Positions 26,197-34,576 of a stretch of 37,750 bases of DNA are shown here, in pieces. Source of the DNA: Bradyrhizobium genomosp. I (2014) (GTDB taxonomy: Bacteria > Pseudomonadota > Alphaproteobacteria > Rhizobiales > Xanthobacteraceae); assembly GCF_000261685.1 (NCBI RefSeq), contig NZ_AJQE01000226.1:1-37750 (forward strand), in the 5' to 3' direction. The notes under the pieces are model-generated. The model did no database searches. It saw only the letters and a list, made by a program, of their open reading frames with translations, and was not told the DNA's origin. Position 1 is the stretch's first letter. The number at the start of each line of letters is the position of its first letter. The translations under genes were made by a program, and so were the position numbers.

Positions 26197-27141
26197 TCAG
26201 CCTTGCAGCGGCGTGTCGATGATCGCGAGCCGTTGGTCGTTCTGCTTGAAGTTGATGCTGGCGACGCCGAGCATGGAACGCAGTTTTGCGTCCTCGACCT
26301 TCATCGGGCCGGGCGAGCGAGCTGTTCCCGGCGCCGGCTGCGGGAAGGCGGTCGAGCGCGCGGTGTGGAAGGTGACGTTGCCCTCGACCTTCTGCATCAC
26401 CTGGTGGATGTGGCCGTTCAACACGGTGACCGAGCCGAAACCCTTGACGTATTCCAGCGCGCGGCCGCCGTCCTCGGTGCCCCAGCCCCATTCGGGATAG
26501 ACGGTCCAAAGCGGGATATGCGCGAACAGCACGATCGGCGTCGACTTCGACTTGCCGCGCAGATCGTCCTCGAGCCAGGCGAGCTGCTCGGCGCCGAGAT
26601 TGCCGAGGCCGCCAGCCTTGAGGTCGACGACGTTGACGAGGCCGACGAAATGCACGCCACCGGCGTCGAACGAATACCAGCCCTGGCCCTTGGTGCCGCG
26701 GCCGTAGCGCTCGCGGTAGAGCTTCACCTCCTCGTCGAGGAAGTCATGCTCGCCGGGCACGTAGTGCACATCGAGCTTGCTTTGCGAGATGATGCGATCG
26801 GCATTTTCGAACTCGGCTGCCTTCGACAGATGGGTGATGTCGCCGGTGTGGATCATGAAGGACGGCTTGGCCGGCATCGCGTTGATCTTGCCAACCGCTT
26901 CCTCCAGCGTGCCGAGCGCATTGGGATTGGCCGGCTTGTCGAAGCCGACATGGCTGTCGCTGATCTGGAGGAAGCTCATGCCCGGCGCGGCCGCGGTCGC
27001 AGCCTCAGCGGAATCGATGATGCCGAGCGACCGCGGCACGCCGCCCGTCACGGTCCAGAGCACCCCGGTGCCGGCCCAGGTCATGCATTCCAGCACCTTG
27101 CGGCGGCTGACGCCGTCATCCCCGTGATTGTGTCCGCTCAT
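26197..27141 (-). CDS. Tat-exported calcineurin-like metallophosphoesterase
   Basis: 314-aa phosphoesterase. It starts with a twin-arginine signal (SRRKVLECMTWAGTGVLWTV), then the metallophosphoesterase motifs D62-x-H64 (QISDSHVG), HTGDITH, GEHD in place of the commoner GNHD, a mid His (LFAHIPL) and GHIH (LNGHIHQV). Export by Tat suggests a metal-loaded enzyme in the periplasm. The substrate is unknown. It is the first gene of the operon with the cupredoxin, ECF sigma and anti-sigma genes. The GEHD variant keeps the metal-binding His and Asp but changes the Asn. Confidence 0.9.
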   Translation of the reverse strand: MSGHNHGDDGVSRRKVLECMTWAGTGVLWTVTGGVPRSLGIIDSAEAATAAAPGMSFLQISDSHVGFDKPANPNALGTLEEAVGKINAMPAKPSFMIHTGDITHLSKAAEFENADRIISQSKLDVHYVPGEHDFLDEEVKLYRERYGRGTKGQGWYSFDAGGVHFVGLVNVVDLKAGGLGNLGAEQLAWLEDDLRGKSKSTPIVLFAHIPLWTVYPEWGWGTEDGGRALEYVKGFGSVTVLNGHIHQVMQKVEGNVTFHTARSTAFPQPAPGTARSPGPMKVEDAKLRSMLGVASINFKQNDQRLAIIDTPLQG

Positions 27142-27201
27142 CGCGCATCTCCACGTCGCCCGGAATTGGGCTTCGGGGAGGTGATCGGGGGAGGGGGAGA
27201 C

Positions 27202-27209
27202 TTATTCCC
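27202..27209 (-). promoter_or_regulatory. Possible ECF -35 element upstream of the phosphoesterase operon
   Basis: GGGAATAA on the minus strand, 61 nt before the first gene's start. It resembles -35 elements of some ECF sigma factors, and the operon encodes its own ECF sigma. No unambiguous -10 was picked out. Weak, listed as a lead only. Confidence 0.25.
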
Positions 27210-27240
27210 GGACGGGATGACGATTTCGTGAGGACGCGAT

Positions 27241-27379
27241 CTCGTGTCCCGGACGCGGCGCAGCGCTCTTGGTGGTGCGCCGCAGAGCCGGGACTCAGAA
27301 AGCCACACGGTACGCGGTAAGATAGACCCCGGCTCAGCAGCGCATCACTGCGTGCTGCGCTGCGTCCGGGGAACGAGAC
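27241..27379. repeat. Dispersed palindromic repeat, copy B
   Basis: About 139 nt starting CTCGTGTCCCGGACGC and ending TGCGTCCGGGGAACGAG. It pairs with copy A at 16793-16931 in its outer and inner conserved blocks but has a different centre. It fills the gap up to the hydrolase stop codon, which lies at 27380. Confidence 0.8.
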
Positions 27380-28258
27380 CTATTTCGAAAAATCTCTCAC
27401 CGCTTCCACCACGCGCTCCGGCTTTTCCTGCGCCACACAATGCCCGGCATCCTCAAACATCAGCGTACTGACGCGCGGAATGAGCGACACCGCGCGTCGC
27501 GCCATCTCCCGGTAGATCGGCCCCGACTTCGCGGCCGTCGTGACGCGGACCGGGCAATCGATCTCGGCGAGCGAGCCGAACGGATTGCCGCGGGCATCGC
27601 CAACGTAGACCTGCGCCATCGCCTCATAGATCGGACGGAGCATTGCCGACTCGATCTCCGGCATGCAGCGGAGCCGGACCCTGCCATCGTCGAGCGTCAC
27701 GAAGCCGTGTCGCACATAGGCCCGAAGCGAGGTGTCGGTCCAATCCGCGAATGCCGGCGCTGCGCGGTAGCGGTTGAAGGCGGCATCGGAGTTGTCGAAT
27801 TCGGCCTGACGGCGCAGCGCACCTTGCACGCGGGACAGGGAGTCTTCGTCCAATCCGCCGGAGAGCACCGCGCGCGGATCCATGATGGTCGGCTCCATCA
27901 CGAACATCCGCGTGAAGCATCCGGGCAACAGCTTTGCCGCAAGCAGGAGATCGGTTGCGCCCGCGCTGTGGCCAATGCCGTAGACGTTGCGCAGCTTCAA
28001 CGCGTCGATCACCCGACGGATGTCGCCGGCAAAGTCGAGGAAATGATAGGCGCTCGGCTTGTGGCTCGCGCCATGGCCGCGGCGGTCGAGCGCATAGACC
28101 GTGTAGGTCGATGCAAGATCGCGCGCGACCTCGTCCCAGACGTCGGCGACGAAGCCGGTGCCGTGCACGAGGAGGGCGGGCGGCTTGCCGCTCTCGCCCC
28201 ATTGCAGGATGGCGATCTCTGCGTCGGCGGGGCCGATTGAAAAGCGCTGACTGATCAT
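27380..28258 (-). CDS. Alpha/beta-fold hydrolase
   Basis: 292-aa serine hydrolase. Visible features are the oxyanion HGTG (LLVHGTGF), the DRRGHG block, the nucleophile elbow GHSAG (residues near 96-100) and the C-terminal His in EDAGHCVAQEKPE, with an acidic residue between. There is no signal peptide, so it is cytoplasmic. The substrate (ester, lactone or C-C bond) cannot be told from the sequence. It starts 12 nt after the GMC oxidoreductase stop and is probably cotranscribed with it. Confidence 0.9.
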   Translation of the reverse strand: MISQRFSIGPADAEIAILQWGESGKPPALLVHGTGFVADVWDEVARDLASTYTVYALDRRGHGASHKPSAYHFLDFAGDIRRVIDALKLRNVYGIGHSAGATDLLLAAKLLPGCFTRMFVMEPTIMDPRAVLSGGLDEDSLSRVQGALRRQAEFDNSDAAFNRYRAAPAFADWTDTSLRAYVRHGFVTLDDGRVRLRCMPEIESAMLRPIYEAMAQVYVGDARGNPFGSLAEIDCPVRVTTAAKSGPIYREMARRAVSLIPRVSTLMFEDAGHCVAQEKPERVVEAVRDFSK

Positions 28259-28270
28259 GATGGCCGGATG

Positions 28271-29890
28271 CTACTTCGCATCCTCCAGGATCATCGTCGC
28301 GCCTTTCTCCGCAATCATCGCCGTCGGCGTGTTGGTGTTGCCCGAGGTGATGGTCGGCATGATCGAGGCATCGACGATGCGCAGGCCGGACAGTCCGTAG
28401 AAGCGCAGGCGTTCGTCGACCACGGCCAGCGGATCATTCGCCGCGCCCATTTTTGCCGTGCCGACGGGATGAAAGATGGTGGTGCCGATATCGCCGGCGG
28501 CTTTTGCGAGCGAGGCGTCGTCGTCGCCGACCGAGGGCCCGGGCAGATATTCGCTGGGCCGATACCTGGCGAGCGCCTTCTGCTGCATCAGGCGTCGCGT
28601 GGTGCGAATGGCGTCGGCGGCGACCTGGCGGTCGTCGTCGGTCGACAGGTAGTTCGGCGCGATGATCGGCTTTTCCTCCGGCGTCGCCGAGCGGAGCCGC
28701 ACGGTGCCGCGGGAGGTCGGTTGAAGATTGCAGGCGCTGACGGTGATGGCGGGAAAGCGGTGCAGTGGATCGCCGAACTTGTCGAGCGACAGCGGCTGCA
28801 CGTGGAATTGGATGTTGGCGCGCGCGCGCGTCGCATCGGAGCGCGTGAAGATGCCGAGTTGTGACGGTGCCATCGTCAGGGGACCGCGGCGGCGGAAGGC
28901 GTAGTCGAGCCCCATCAGGCCGCGGCGGAACAGGTTGTAGTAGGTCTCGTTCAGCGTGCGCACGCCCTCGACCTTGTAGATCGCTCGCTGCTGCAGGTGG
29001 TCCTGGAGATTGCGTCCCACACCGGGCCTGTCCATGACGATGTCGATGCCGAGCGGCGACAGCCAGTCGGCGGGTCCGATGCCGGAGCGATGCAGCACCT
29101 GCACCGAACCGATCGCGCCTGCCGAGAGGATCACCTCGCGTTTCGCCCGTGCCTCGATGATCTCGCCGTTCTGGATGAAGCGCACGCCGACGGCGCGGCC
29201 CTGCTCGATGATGAGGCGGTCGACCAGCACGCGCTTCTCGAGACGCAGATTGGAGCGGTGCAGTGCGGGCTTGAGGAAGCCGCGTGCCGACGACCAGCGC
29301 CGGCCGCGCTTCTGGTTGACGTGGAAATAGCTGGTGCCTTCATTGTCGCCGGTATTGAAATCCGGGATGCGCTTGATGCCCATCTCCTCGGCGGCATCGC
29401 CGACGGCGTCGAGAACGGCCCAGGACAGTCGCGGCGCCTCGATGCGCCAGCCGCCGCCGGCACCGTGGTGCTCGCTCGGCCCCAGGAAGTGATCCTCCAG
29501 CCGCTTGAACAGCGGCAGCACGTCGTCATAGCCCCACCCGGTCAGCCCGAGCTGGCGCCAGTGATCGTAATCGGCAGCCTGTCCGCGCATCGAGATCATG
29601 GCGTTGATCGCCGAGCAGCCGCCGATCACCTTGCCGCGGGGATAGGCGAGCGCGCGGCCGTTCAGGCCGGGCTCGGGCTCGGTCTTGAACATCCAGTCCG
29701 ACCGGGGATTGCCGATGGCGAAGAGATAGCCAACCGGGATGTGGAACCAGATCCAGTTGTCGTCGCCTCCGGCTTCAAGGATGAGAACGCGGTTGCTTGG
29801 GAGGGCTGACAGCCGGTTGGCGATGATGCAGCCGGCCGTGCCGGCCCCGACGACAATGTAGTCAAACTCGCCTTCGAGCCGCCTTGGCAT
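28271..29890 (-). CDS. GMC-family FAD oxidoreductase (alcohol/choline dehydrogenase-like)
   Basis: 539-aa flavoenzyme of the glucose-methanol-choline family. The dinucleotide motif VVGAGTAGCIIANRL is at about residues 12-26, followed by the GMC signature region PRGKVIGGCSAINAM. The C-terminal active-site block has the catalytic His (IFHPVGTAKMG) and the second conserved site in SGNTNTPTAMIAEK. The ATG at 29890 has GGAAG upstream; the longer frame from 29965 lacks any GMC feature. It likely oxidises a primary alcohol; the substrate is unknown. It is divergent from the M20 amidohydrolase gene. Confidence 0.92.
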   Translation of the reverse strand: MPRRLEGEFDYIVVGAGTAGCIIANRLSALPSNRVLILEAGGDDNWIWFHIPVGYLFAIGNPRSDWMFKTEPEPGLNGRALAYPRGKVIGGCSAINAMISMRGQAADYDHWRQLGLTGWGYDDVLPLFKRLEDHFLGPSEHHGAGGGWRIEAPRLSWAVLDAVGDAAEEMGIKRIPDFNTGDNEGTSYFHVNQKRGRRWSSARGFLKPALHRSNLRLEKRVLVDRLIIEQGRAVGVRFIQNGEIIEARAKREVILSAGAIGSVQVLHRSGIGPADWLSPLGIDIVMDRPGVGRNLQDHLQQRAIYKVEGVRTLNETYYNLFRRGLMGLDYAFRRRGPLTMAPSQLGIFTRSDATRARANIQFHVQPLSLDKFGDPLHRFPAITVSACNLQPTSRGTVRLRSATPEEKPIIAPNYLSTDDDRQVAADAIRTTRRLMQQKALARYRPSEYLPGPSVGDDDASLAKAAGDIGTTIFHPVGTAKMGAANDPLAVVDERLRFYGLSGLRIVDASIMPTITSGNTNTPTAMIAEKGATMILEDAK

Positions 29891-30063
29891 TCTGCTTCCA
29901 CCCGGATGGTCACTTTGCGTTCCGCCTATTAGGCAGACGCAGCGGATCGGGACAAGCCCGGCCATGCCGGGTGGGCAGGGCTAGGCCCCGATGTCAGGCA
30001 GTTGGGTCGACCGGCGCTTGCATGGTAGACAGTCCTGGATTTCCAACAATGCTCGAGACCTCC

Positions 30064-31236
30064 ATGCCCATCGTGAATCGCGTCGCCGACCTTCAACCCG
30101 ATATTCAGGCCTGGCGCCGGGACATCCATCAGCATCCGGAGCTGTTGTACGACGTTCACCGCACCGCAGCATTCGTCGCGGATCGCTTGCGGGAGTTCGG
30201 CTGCGATGAGGTCGTGACCGGGCTCGGCCAGACCGGCGTGGTCGGCGTGATCAAGGGCAACAAGCCGGCCGGCGAGGGGCTCAAGGTGATCGGCATGCGT
30301 GCCGACATGGACGCGCTGCCGGTCGAGGAGCAGACCAACCTGCCTTACGCCTCCAAGACTCCTGGCAAGATGCACGCCTGTGGCCATGACGGCCACACTG
30401 CGATGCTGCTGGGGGCAGCCCGCTATCTCGCCGAGACCCGCAATTTTGCCGGCGATGCCGTGGTGATCTTCCAGCCGGCCGAGGAGGGCGGCGCCGGCGG
30501 CGCTGCCATGGTCAAGGACGGACTGATGGAACGCTTCGGCATCGAGCAGGTCTATGGCATGCACAACGGCCCCGGCATCCCGGTCGGCTCGTTCGCGATC
30601 CGGCCAGGTCCGATCATGGCGGCGACCGACGAGGTCGACATCATGATCGAGGGCCTCGGCGGTCATGCCGCGCGTCCGCACAAATGCGTGGATTCCGTGC
30701 TGGTCGGTGCGCAGGTGATCACCGCACTGCAGTCCATCGTCGCGCGCAGCGTCGATCCCCTTGAATCGGCCGTGATCTCGATCTGCGAATTCCACGCCGG
30801 CAACGCGCGTAACGTCATTCCGCAGACCGCGACGCTGAGAGGCACCATCCGCACGCTGTCGCCCGAAGTGCGCAAGCTGGTCGAGAAGCGCGTGCACGAA
30901 GTCGTGGCAGGCGTGGCGCAGATCACCGGCGCCAAGATCGACCTGCACTACAAGCGCAATTATCCCGTCGTGAACAATCATGCGGCGGAAACCGAGGTGG
31001 CGCGGCGCATCGCCGAGCAGGTCGCGGGCGAGGCCAACGTGCACGAGATGCCGCCGCTGATGGGCGGCGAGGATTTCGCCTACATGCTGGAAGCGCGGCC
31101 CGGCGCCTTCATCTTCTGCGGCAACGGCGACAGCGCCGGCCTGCATCACCCCGCCTACAATTTCAACGACGAGGCGATCGTCTACGGCACGTCCTACTGG
31201 GTCAAGCTGGTCGAGGAGCAGCTGGCGGCGTCGTAA
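30064..31236 (+). CDS. M20 family amidohydrolase (hippurate hydrolase-like)
   Basis: 390-aa metal-dependent amidohydrolase acting on N-acyl or amidated amino acids. Metal-ligand motifs: HACGHDGHT, the PAEEGGAGG acid pair, MHNGPG, and the C-terminal HHPAYNFND. The first ATG of the family-like start MPIVNRVADLQ is used; upstream ATGs at 30049 and 30022 are alternatives, and none has a strong ribosome site. No signal peptide is seen. It is a single gene flanked by repeats. It is close to HipO/AbgB-type enzymes, but the substrate is not assigned. Confidence 0.9.
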   Translation: MPIVNRVADLQPDIQAWRRDIHQHPELLYDVHRTAAFVADRLREFGCDEVVTGLGQTGVVGVIKGNKPAGEGLKVIGMRADMDALPVEEQTNLPYASKTPGKMHACGHDGHTAMLLGAARYLAETRNFAGDAVVIFQPAEEGGAGGAAMVKDGLMERFGIEQVYGMHNGPGIPVGSFAIRPGPIMAATDEVDIMIEGLGGHAARPHKCVDSVLVGAQVITALQSIVARSVDPLESAVISICEFHAGNARNVIPQTATLRGTIRTLSPEVRKLVEKRVHEVVAGVAQITGAKIDLHYKRNYPVVNNHAAETEVARRIAEQVAGEANVHEMPPLMGGEDFAYMLEARPGAFIFCGNGDSAGLHHPAYNFNDEAIVYGTSYWVKLVEEQLAAS

Positions 31237-31245
31237 GGCTCCGTC

Positions 31246-31346
31246 GTCATTCCGGGATGGTCCGAAGGACCAGACCCGGAATCTCGAGATTCTCAGGTGC
31301 GCAATCGCGCACCGGAGTTCGGCTCCTCGAACCGCCCCGGAATGAC
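31246..31346. repeat. Palindromic intergenic repeat of Bradyrhizobium type
   Basis: 101-nt palindrome: ends GTCATTCCGGG and CCCCGGAATGAC, with an internal GGTGCGCAATCGCGCACC hairpin and a TGGTCCGAAGGACCA hairpin. It starts 10 nt after the M20 gene. This pattern is, from memory, one of the commonest repeats in Bradyrhizobium. Confidence 0.82.
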
Positions 31347-31359
31347 AGCCTGGAATGCA

Positions 31360-31384
31360 GATGGCCGGGACAAACCCGGCCATC
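31360..31384 (-). terminator. Hairpin at the end of the phosphate permease gene
   Basis: GATGGCCGGG (31360-31369) pairs with CCCGGCCATC (31375-31384) around a 5-nt loop, 24 nt past the minus-strand stop. No T-run, so it is a 3' structure or rho-dependent end. Confidence 0.55.
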
Positions 31385-31408
31385 CGCGTTCATGGAGTGT
31401 CGTTTTGC

Positions 31409-33037
31409 TCAGAACATCCGCGAGAAGATCACGTAGAGCGTGGCCGAGAGCATGATCGCGCAGGGCAGCGTCAGCACCCAGGCCATCAGCAGGTTGCGGA
31501 TGGTCGACCATTGCAGGCCCGAGCCGTTGGCTGCCATGGTGCCGGCGACGCCCGACGACAGCACATGCGTGGTCGAGACCGGCAGGCCGAACACGTCGGC
31601 GGCACCGATCGTGGCGGCGGCCACGAGTTCGGCCGAGGCGCCCTGCGCATAGGTGAGATGGGACTTGCCGATCTTCTCACCGACCGTGATCACGATGCGC
31701 TTCCAGCCGATCATGGTGCCGAGGCCGAGTGCAATCGCGACCGCGATCTTCACCCAGTTCGGGATGAACTTCGTGGCGGCGTCGAGTGAGCCCTTGTATG
31801 CGTTCAAGGTCGCGATCTCCTCCTTGTTGAGATCGTTCTCCTTGTCCTTCATCAGGAACCGGATCGCTTCGGAGGTCATGTACATGTCGTTGCGGGTATT
31901 GCCGACCGCCTCCGCGGGCACCTTGTTCAGGGAGCCGTATTGGGCGACCTGATCGCCGACATCCTTCACCAGCACTGCGAGCGAGGGATAGGTGCCCTCG
32001 TTGATCTGATGCAGTGCGATGTATTGCGTCACAGCGGGGCGGGGATCGCCGATGATGCTGTGGCCGGCGCCCTTTGCGGAGATCACCTTGGCGGCGGCTT
32101 CCGAGGTCTTCTGGAACTGGACGACCTGAGATTCCGGCAGCGCGCGGTTGAGCGCATAGGCCGTCGGTACGGTGCCGATCAGGATCAGCATGATCAGGCC
32201 CATGCCCTTCTGGCCGTCGTTCGAGCCGTGCGCGAAACTGACGCCGGTGCAGGTTGCGATCAAGAGGCCGCGGATCCAGAGCGGCGGCGTCTTGTTGCCT
32301 TCGGGCGCAGCGTAGAGGGCCGGGTTGCGCACGATGAACTTGAGCAGCAGCAACAGCACGGCGGCGCAGATGAAACCGAACAGCGGCGACAGCAGTAGTG
32401 CGTAGCCGATTTCCGTCGCCTTGCTCCAATCCACGCCCGAGGTACCGTCGCGGCCGCGCATGACGGCGTTGGCGACGCCGACGCCGATGATCGAGCCGAT
32501 CAGCGTGTGCGAGGAGGAGGCGGGCAGGCCGAAAAACCAGGTGCCGAGATTCCACAGGATCGCCGCGATCAGCAGCGCGAACACCATGGCGAAGCCCGCG
32601 CTGGAGCCGACCTGGAGGATCAGCTCGACCGGCAGCAGCGAGACGATGCCAAAGGCGACCGCGCCGGAGGACAGGAGCACGCCGAGGAAGTTGAAGAAGC
32701 CCGACCACATCACGGCGACTTCGGCTGGCAGCGAATGGGTGTAGATGACCGTGGCCACCGCATTGGCGGTGTCGTGGAAGCCGTTGACGAATTCGAAGCC
32801 GAGCGCGATCAGGAGCGCAACGAACAGGAGGATGTAGGGCAGGTAGGTCGTCACCCGCGCGCCCGTCGCGTTGACGTCGACATAGATGCTGTAGGCGACG
32901 AACAGCAGGCCCGCGGCGAGGATGCCGAAGAACAGGATCATCGTCAGCGGATTGAAGCCCTTGTCGAGATTTGGCCGCGAAGCCGGCTGGATCGGTGCGG
33001 GATCGGCGATCGCTCGGTCGAATGCAACATCGGTCAT
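31409..33037 (-). CDS. Pit-family inorganic phosphate permease
   Basis: 542-aa inner-membrane transporter taking up inorganic phosphate (usually as metal-phosphate with protons). Both PHO-4 signature halves are visible: GFEFVNGFHDTANAVATVIY near residues 74-94 and VFGLPVSTTHVLSSGVAGT near the C-terminus, together with SSSHTLIGSIIGVGVANA and SFAHGSNDGQKGMGL. A long soluble insertion (about residues 310-440) separates the halves, as in the larger Pit group. The ATG at 33037 is preceded by AAGGGG; the frame is open to 33103. No Pho box was identified upstream. Confidence 0.92.
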   Translation of the reverse strand: MTDVAFDRAIADPAPIQPASRPNLDKGFNPLTMILFFGILAAGLLFVAYSIYVDVNATGARVTTYLPYILLFVALLIALGFEFVNGFHDTANAVATVIYTHSLPAEVAVMWSGFFNFLGVLLSSGAVAFGIVSLLPVELILQVGSSAGFAMVFALLIAAILWNLGTWFFGLPASSSHTLIGSIIGVGVANAVMRGRDGTSGVDWSKATEIGYALLLSPLFGFICAAVLLLLLKFIVRNPALYAAPEGNKTPPLWIRGLLIATCTGVSFAHGSNDGQKGMGLIMLILIGTVPTAYALNRALPESQVVQFQKTSEAAAKVISAKGAGHSIIGDPRPAVTQYIALHQINEGTYPSLAVLVKDVGDQVAQYGSLNKVPAEAVGNTRNDMYMTSEAIRFLMKDKENDLNKEEIATLNAYKGSLDAATKFIPNWVKIAVAIALGLGTMIGWKRIVITVGEKIGKSHLTYAQGASAELVAAATIGAADVFGLPVSTTHVLSSGVAGTMAANGSGLQWSTIRNLLMAWVLTLPCAIMLSATLYVIFSRMF

Positions 33038-33133
33038 GTCTGGACGCCCCTTAACTTTGAAGTAAGGGTATTGTCCGCGATGGATTTGAAGGCCGGATGA
33101 CAACCAGGGCGTGAAGCCGTCGTCCTGCGAGGT

Positions 33134-34576
33134 TTAAGCGGCCCGGGCGGCCTTCTTCTGCAAGCCGGCGGCGATCTTCAAATCCTCAACAAAGCGCTGA
33201 TACTCCAGCAGCTTGGCTTCCGGATCGGGCAGCCGCAGCAGATAGGACGGATGCACCGTCACGAGCGCTTTGCGTCCATCGGGAAGGTCCATGAGCCGGC
33301 CGCGGTTCTTGCCGATCGGGGTGATCTTGCCGAACACGCTTTGCGCGGCGGTGGCGCCCATCGCCACGATGAGATCGGGCTGAATTGCCGCAACTTCCCG
33401 CTCATACCATTGCCGGCACGCCCGGATCTCAGGCGTGTTCGGCTTCTGGTGCAGGCGGATTTTTCCACGCGGCACGAATTTGAAGTGTTTCACAGCGTTG
33501 GTGACATAGACCTTCTTGCGGTCGACGCCGGCTTCCTCCAGCGCGCGGTCGAGCATCTGGCCGGCCGGACCGACGAAGGGGTGGCCGGCGAGATCTTCCT
33601 TGTCGCCGGGTTGTTCGCCGACCAGCATGATGTTGGCGTTCTTCGGTCCTTCGCCGAACACGGTCTGGGTCGCGTCCTTGTAGAGATGGCAGGCGCGGCA
33701 ATGCGCGGCCTCCTCGCGGAGCGCTTCGAGATCGTCGGCAGCGGTCTTGCGTGTCATCGGACCCTTCGGCCGCTTCTGAGGCTTGCGCGGATCGGTTGCG
33801 GCATTGGCGATCATAGCACCGGTCATGCGCTCGGCATCCTCGATCAAGGGTTTAATGATCGAAGCCTCGGGCAGGTTCCTCCAGTATTTCTTCGGCATCT
33901 CGGCCCGCATCGCCTTCACCTTGAGCCGGGCCGGATTGAAAATGCTGGCGTAGTAACGCCGCCAGGTTTCCTCGAGCCGGTCTTCGCTCGGCGCCTCGCG
34001 CCTGCTGACACCCGGCGTGAACGAGAGCGCGTGGCCATCCCAATGCGCGCAAAGGTCCGGCGTCAGGATCGACCAGGGCATGTCGGCAAAGCGCTTGGCG
34101 AAGAACGGCGCGGCGAGCTCGACGATGTGATGCTCGGGCTCGAACCAGGCGACGTAGTAGGCGTCGCGTTCCCTGCCGATCTCGCGAAAGCGGACGAAAG
34201 CGTGCATCTTGTGCTCGTCGCGATGGACCGCTCGCGCCATCGCCGTGATCTGCGCGACATCAAGGTCGGTCGCAACCTCGATGAGATCGTGATCGTCCTT
34301 CAGCCGCCAGAGCAGGCGATAGAGGATCGCAAAGCGCTCGGGATCGCGGTGCAGGATCGCGGCCTTGGCCAGCTCGATAAATTTGCCTGATACGGTGAAG
34401 GTGCCGTCGTTCACCTCGAGGATCGGAGACGGCGCCGGTGGTGCGAACAAGTCCGCTTCGCCACCTTTCACGGTCCAGGTGACATCGCTGGGCCTCACGT
34501 GGTGAAGCACGAGGCTGCGCGCGGCTCTGCGCCAGCCGTCGAAATCGGTTTCGGTGTCGAGGGTGATGTACTGCAT
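33134..34576 (-). CDS. DUF4130-UdgX fusion (uracil-DNA binding/glycosylase-family protein)
   Basis: 480-aa two-domain protein. The N-terminal half (about 1-260) is the DUF4130 'probable DNA metabolism' domain that commonly travels with radical SAM and UDG-like proteins. The C-terminal half (about 285-470) is a family-4-like uracil-DNA glycosylase of the UdgX type: four Cys for an iron-sulfur cluster (HCRACH...), motif A GEQPGDKEDLAGHPF, the R-loop NAVKHFKFVPRGK-IRLH with H376, and motif B VTVHPSYLLRLPD. UdgX is known to bind uracil-DNA covalently through the R-loop His. Here the loop reads KIRLH rather than KRRIH, with the His kept. It overlaps the preceding radical SAM gene by one base (TGATG). 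Confidence 0.88.
   Translation of the reverse strand: MQYITLDTETDFDGWRRAARSLVLHHVRPSDVTWTVKGGEADLFAPPAPSPILEVNDGTFTVSGKFIELAKAAILHRDPERFAILYRLLWRLKDDHDLIEVATDLDVAQITAMARAVHRDEHKMHAFVRFREIGRERDAYYVAWFEPEHHIVELAAPFFAKRFADMPWSILTPDLCAHWDGHALSFTPGVSRREAPSEDRLEETWRRYYASIFNPARLKVKAMRAEMPKKYWRNLPEASIIKPLIEDAERMTGAMIANAATDPRKPQKRPKGPMTRKTAADDLEALREEAAHCRACHLYKDATQTVFGEGPKNANIMLVGEQPGDKEDLAGHPFVGPAGQMLDRALEEAGVDRKKVYVTNAVKHFKFVPRGKIRLHQKPNTPEIRACRQWYEREVAAIQPDLIVAMGATAAQSVFGKITPIGKNRGRLMDLPDGRKALVTVHPSYLLRLPDPEAKLLEYQRFVEDLKIAAGLQKKAARAA

Noticed and set aside
31246..31346. Palindrome after the M20 gene as a riboswitch or small RNA
   Set aside because: Perfectly palindromic ends and internal hairpins fit a known style of dispersed intergenic repeat better than a riboswitch, and it lies at a gene 3' end.
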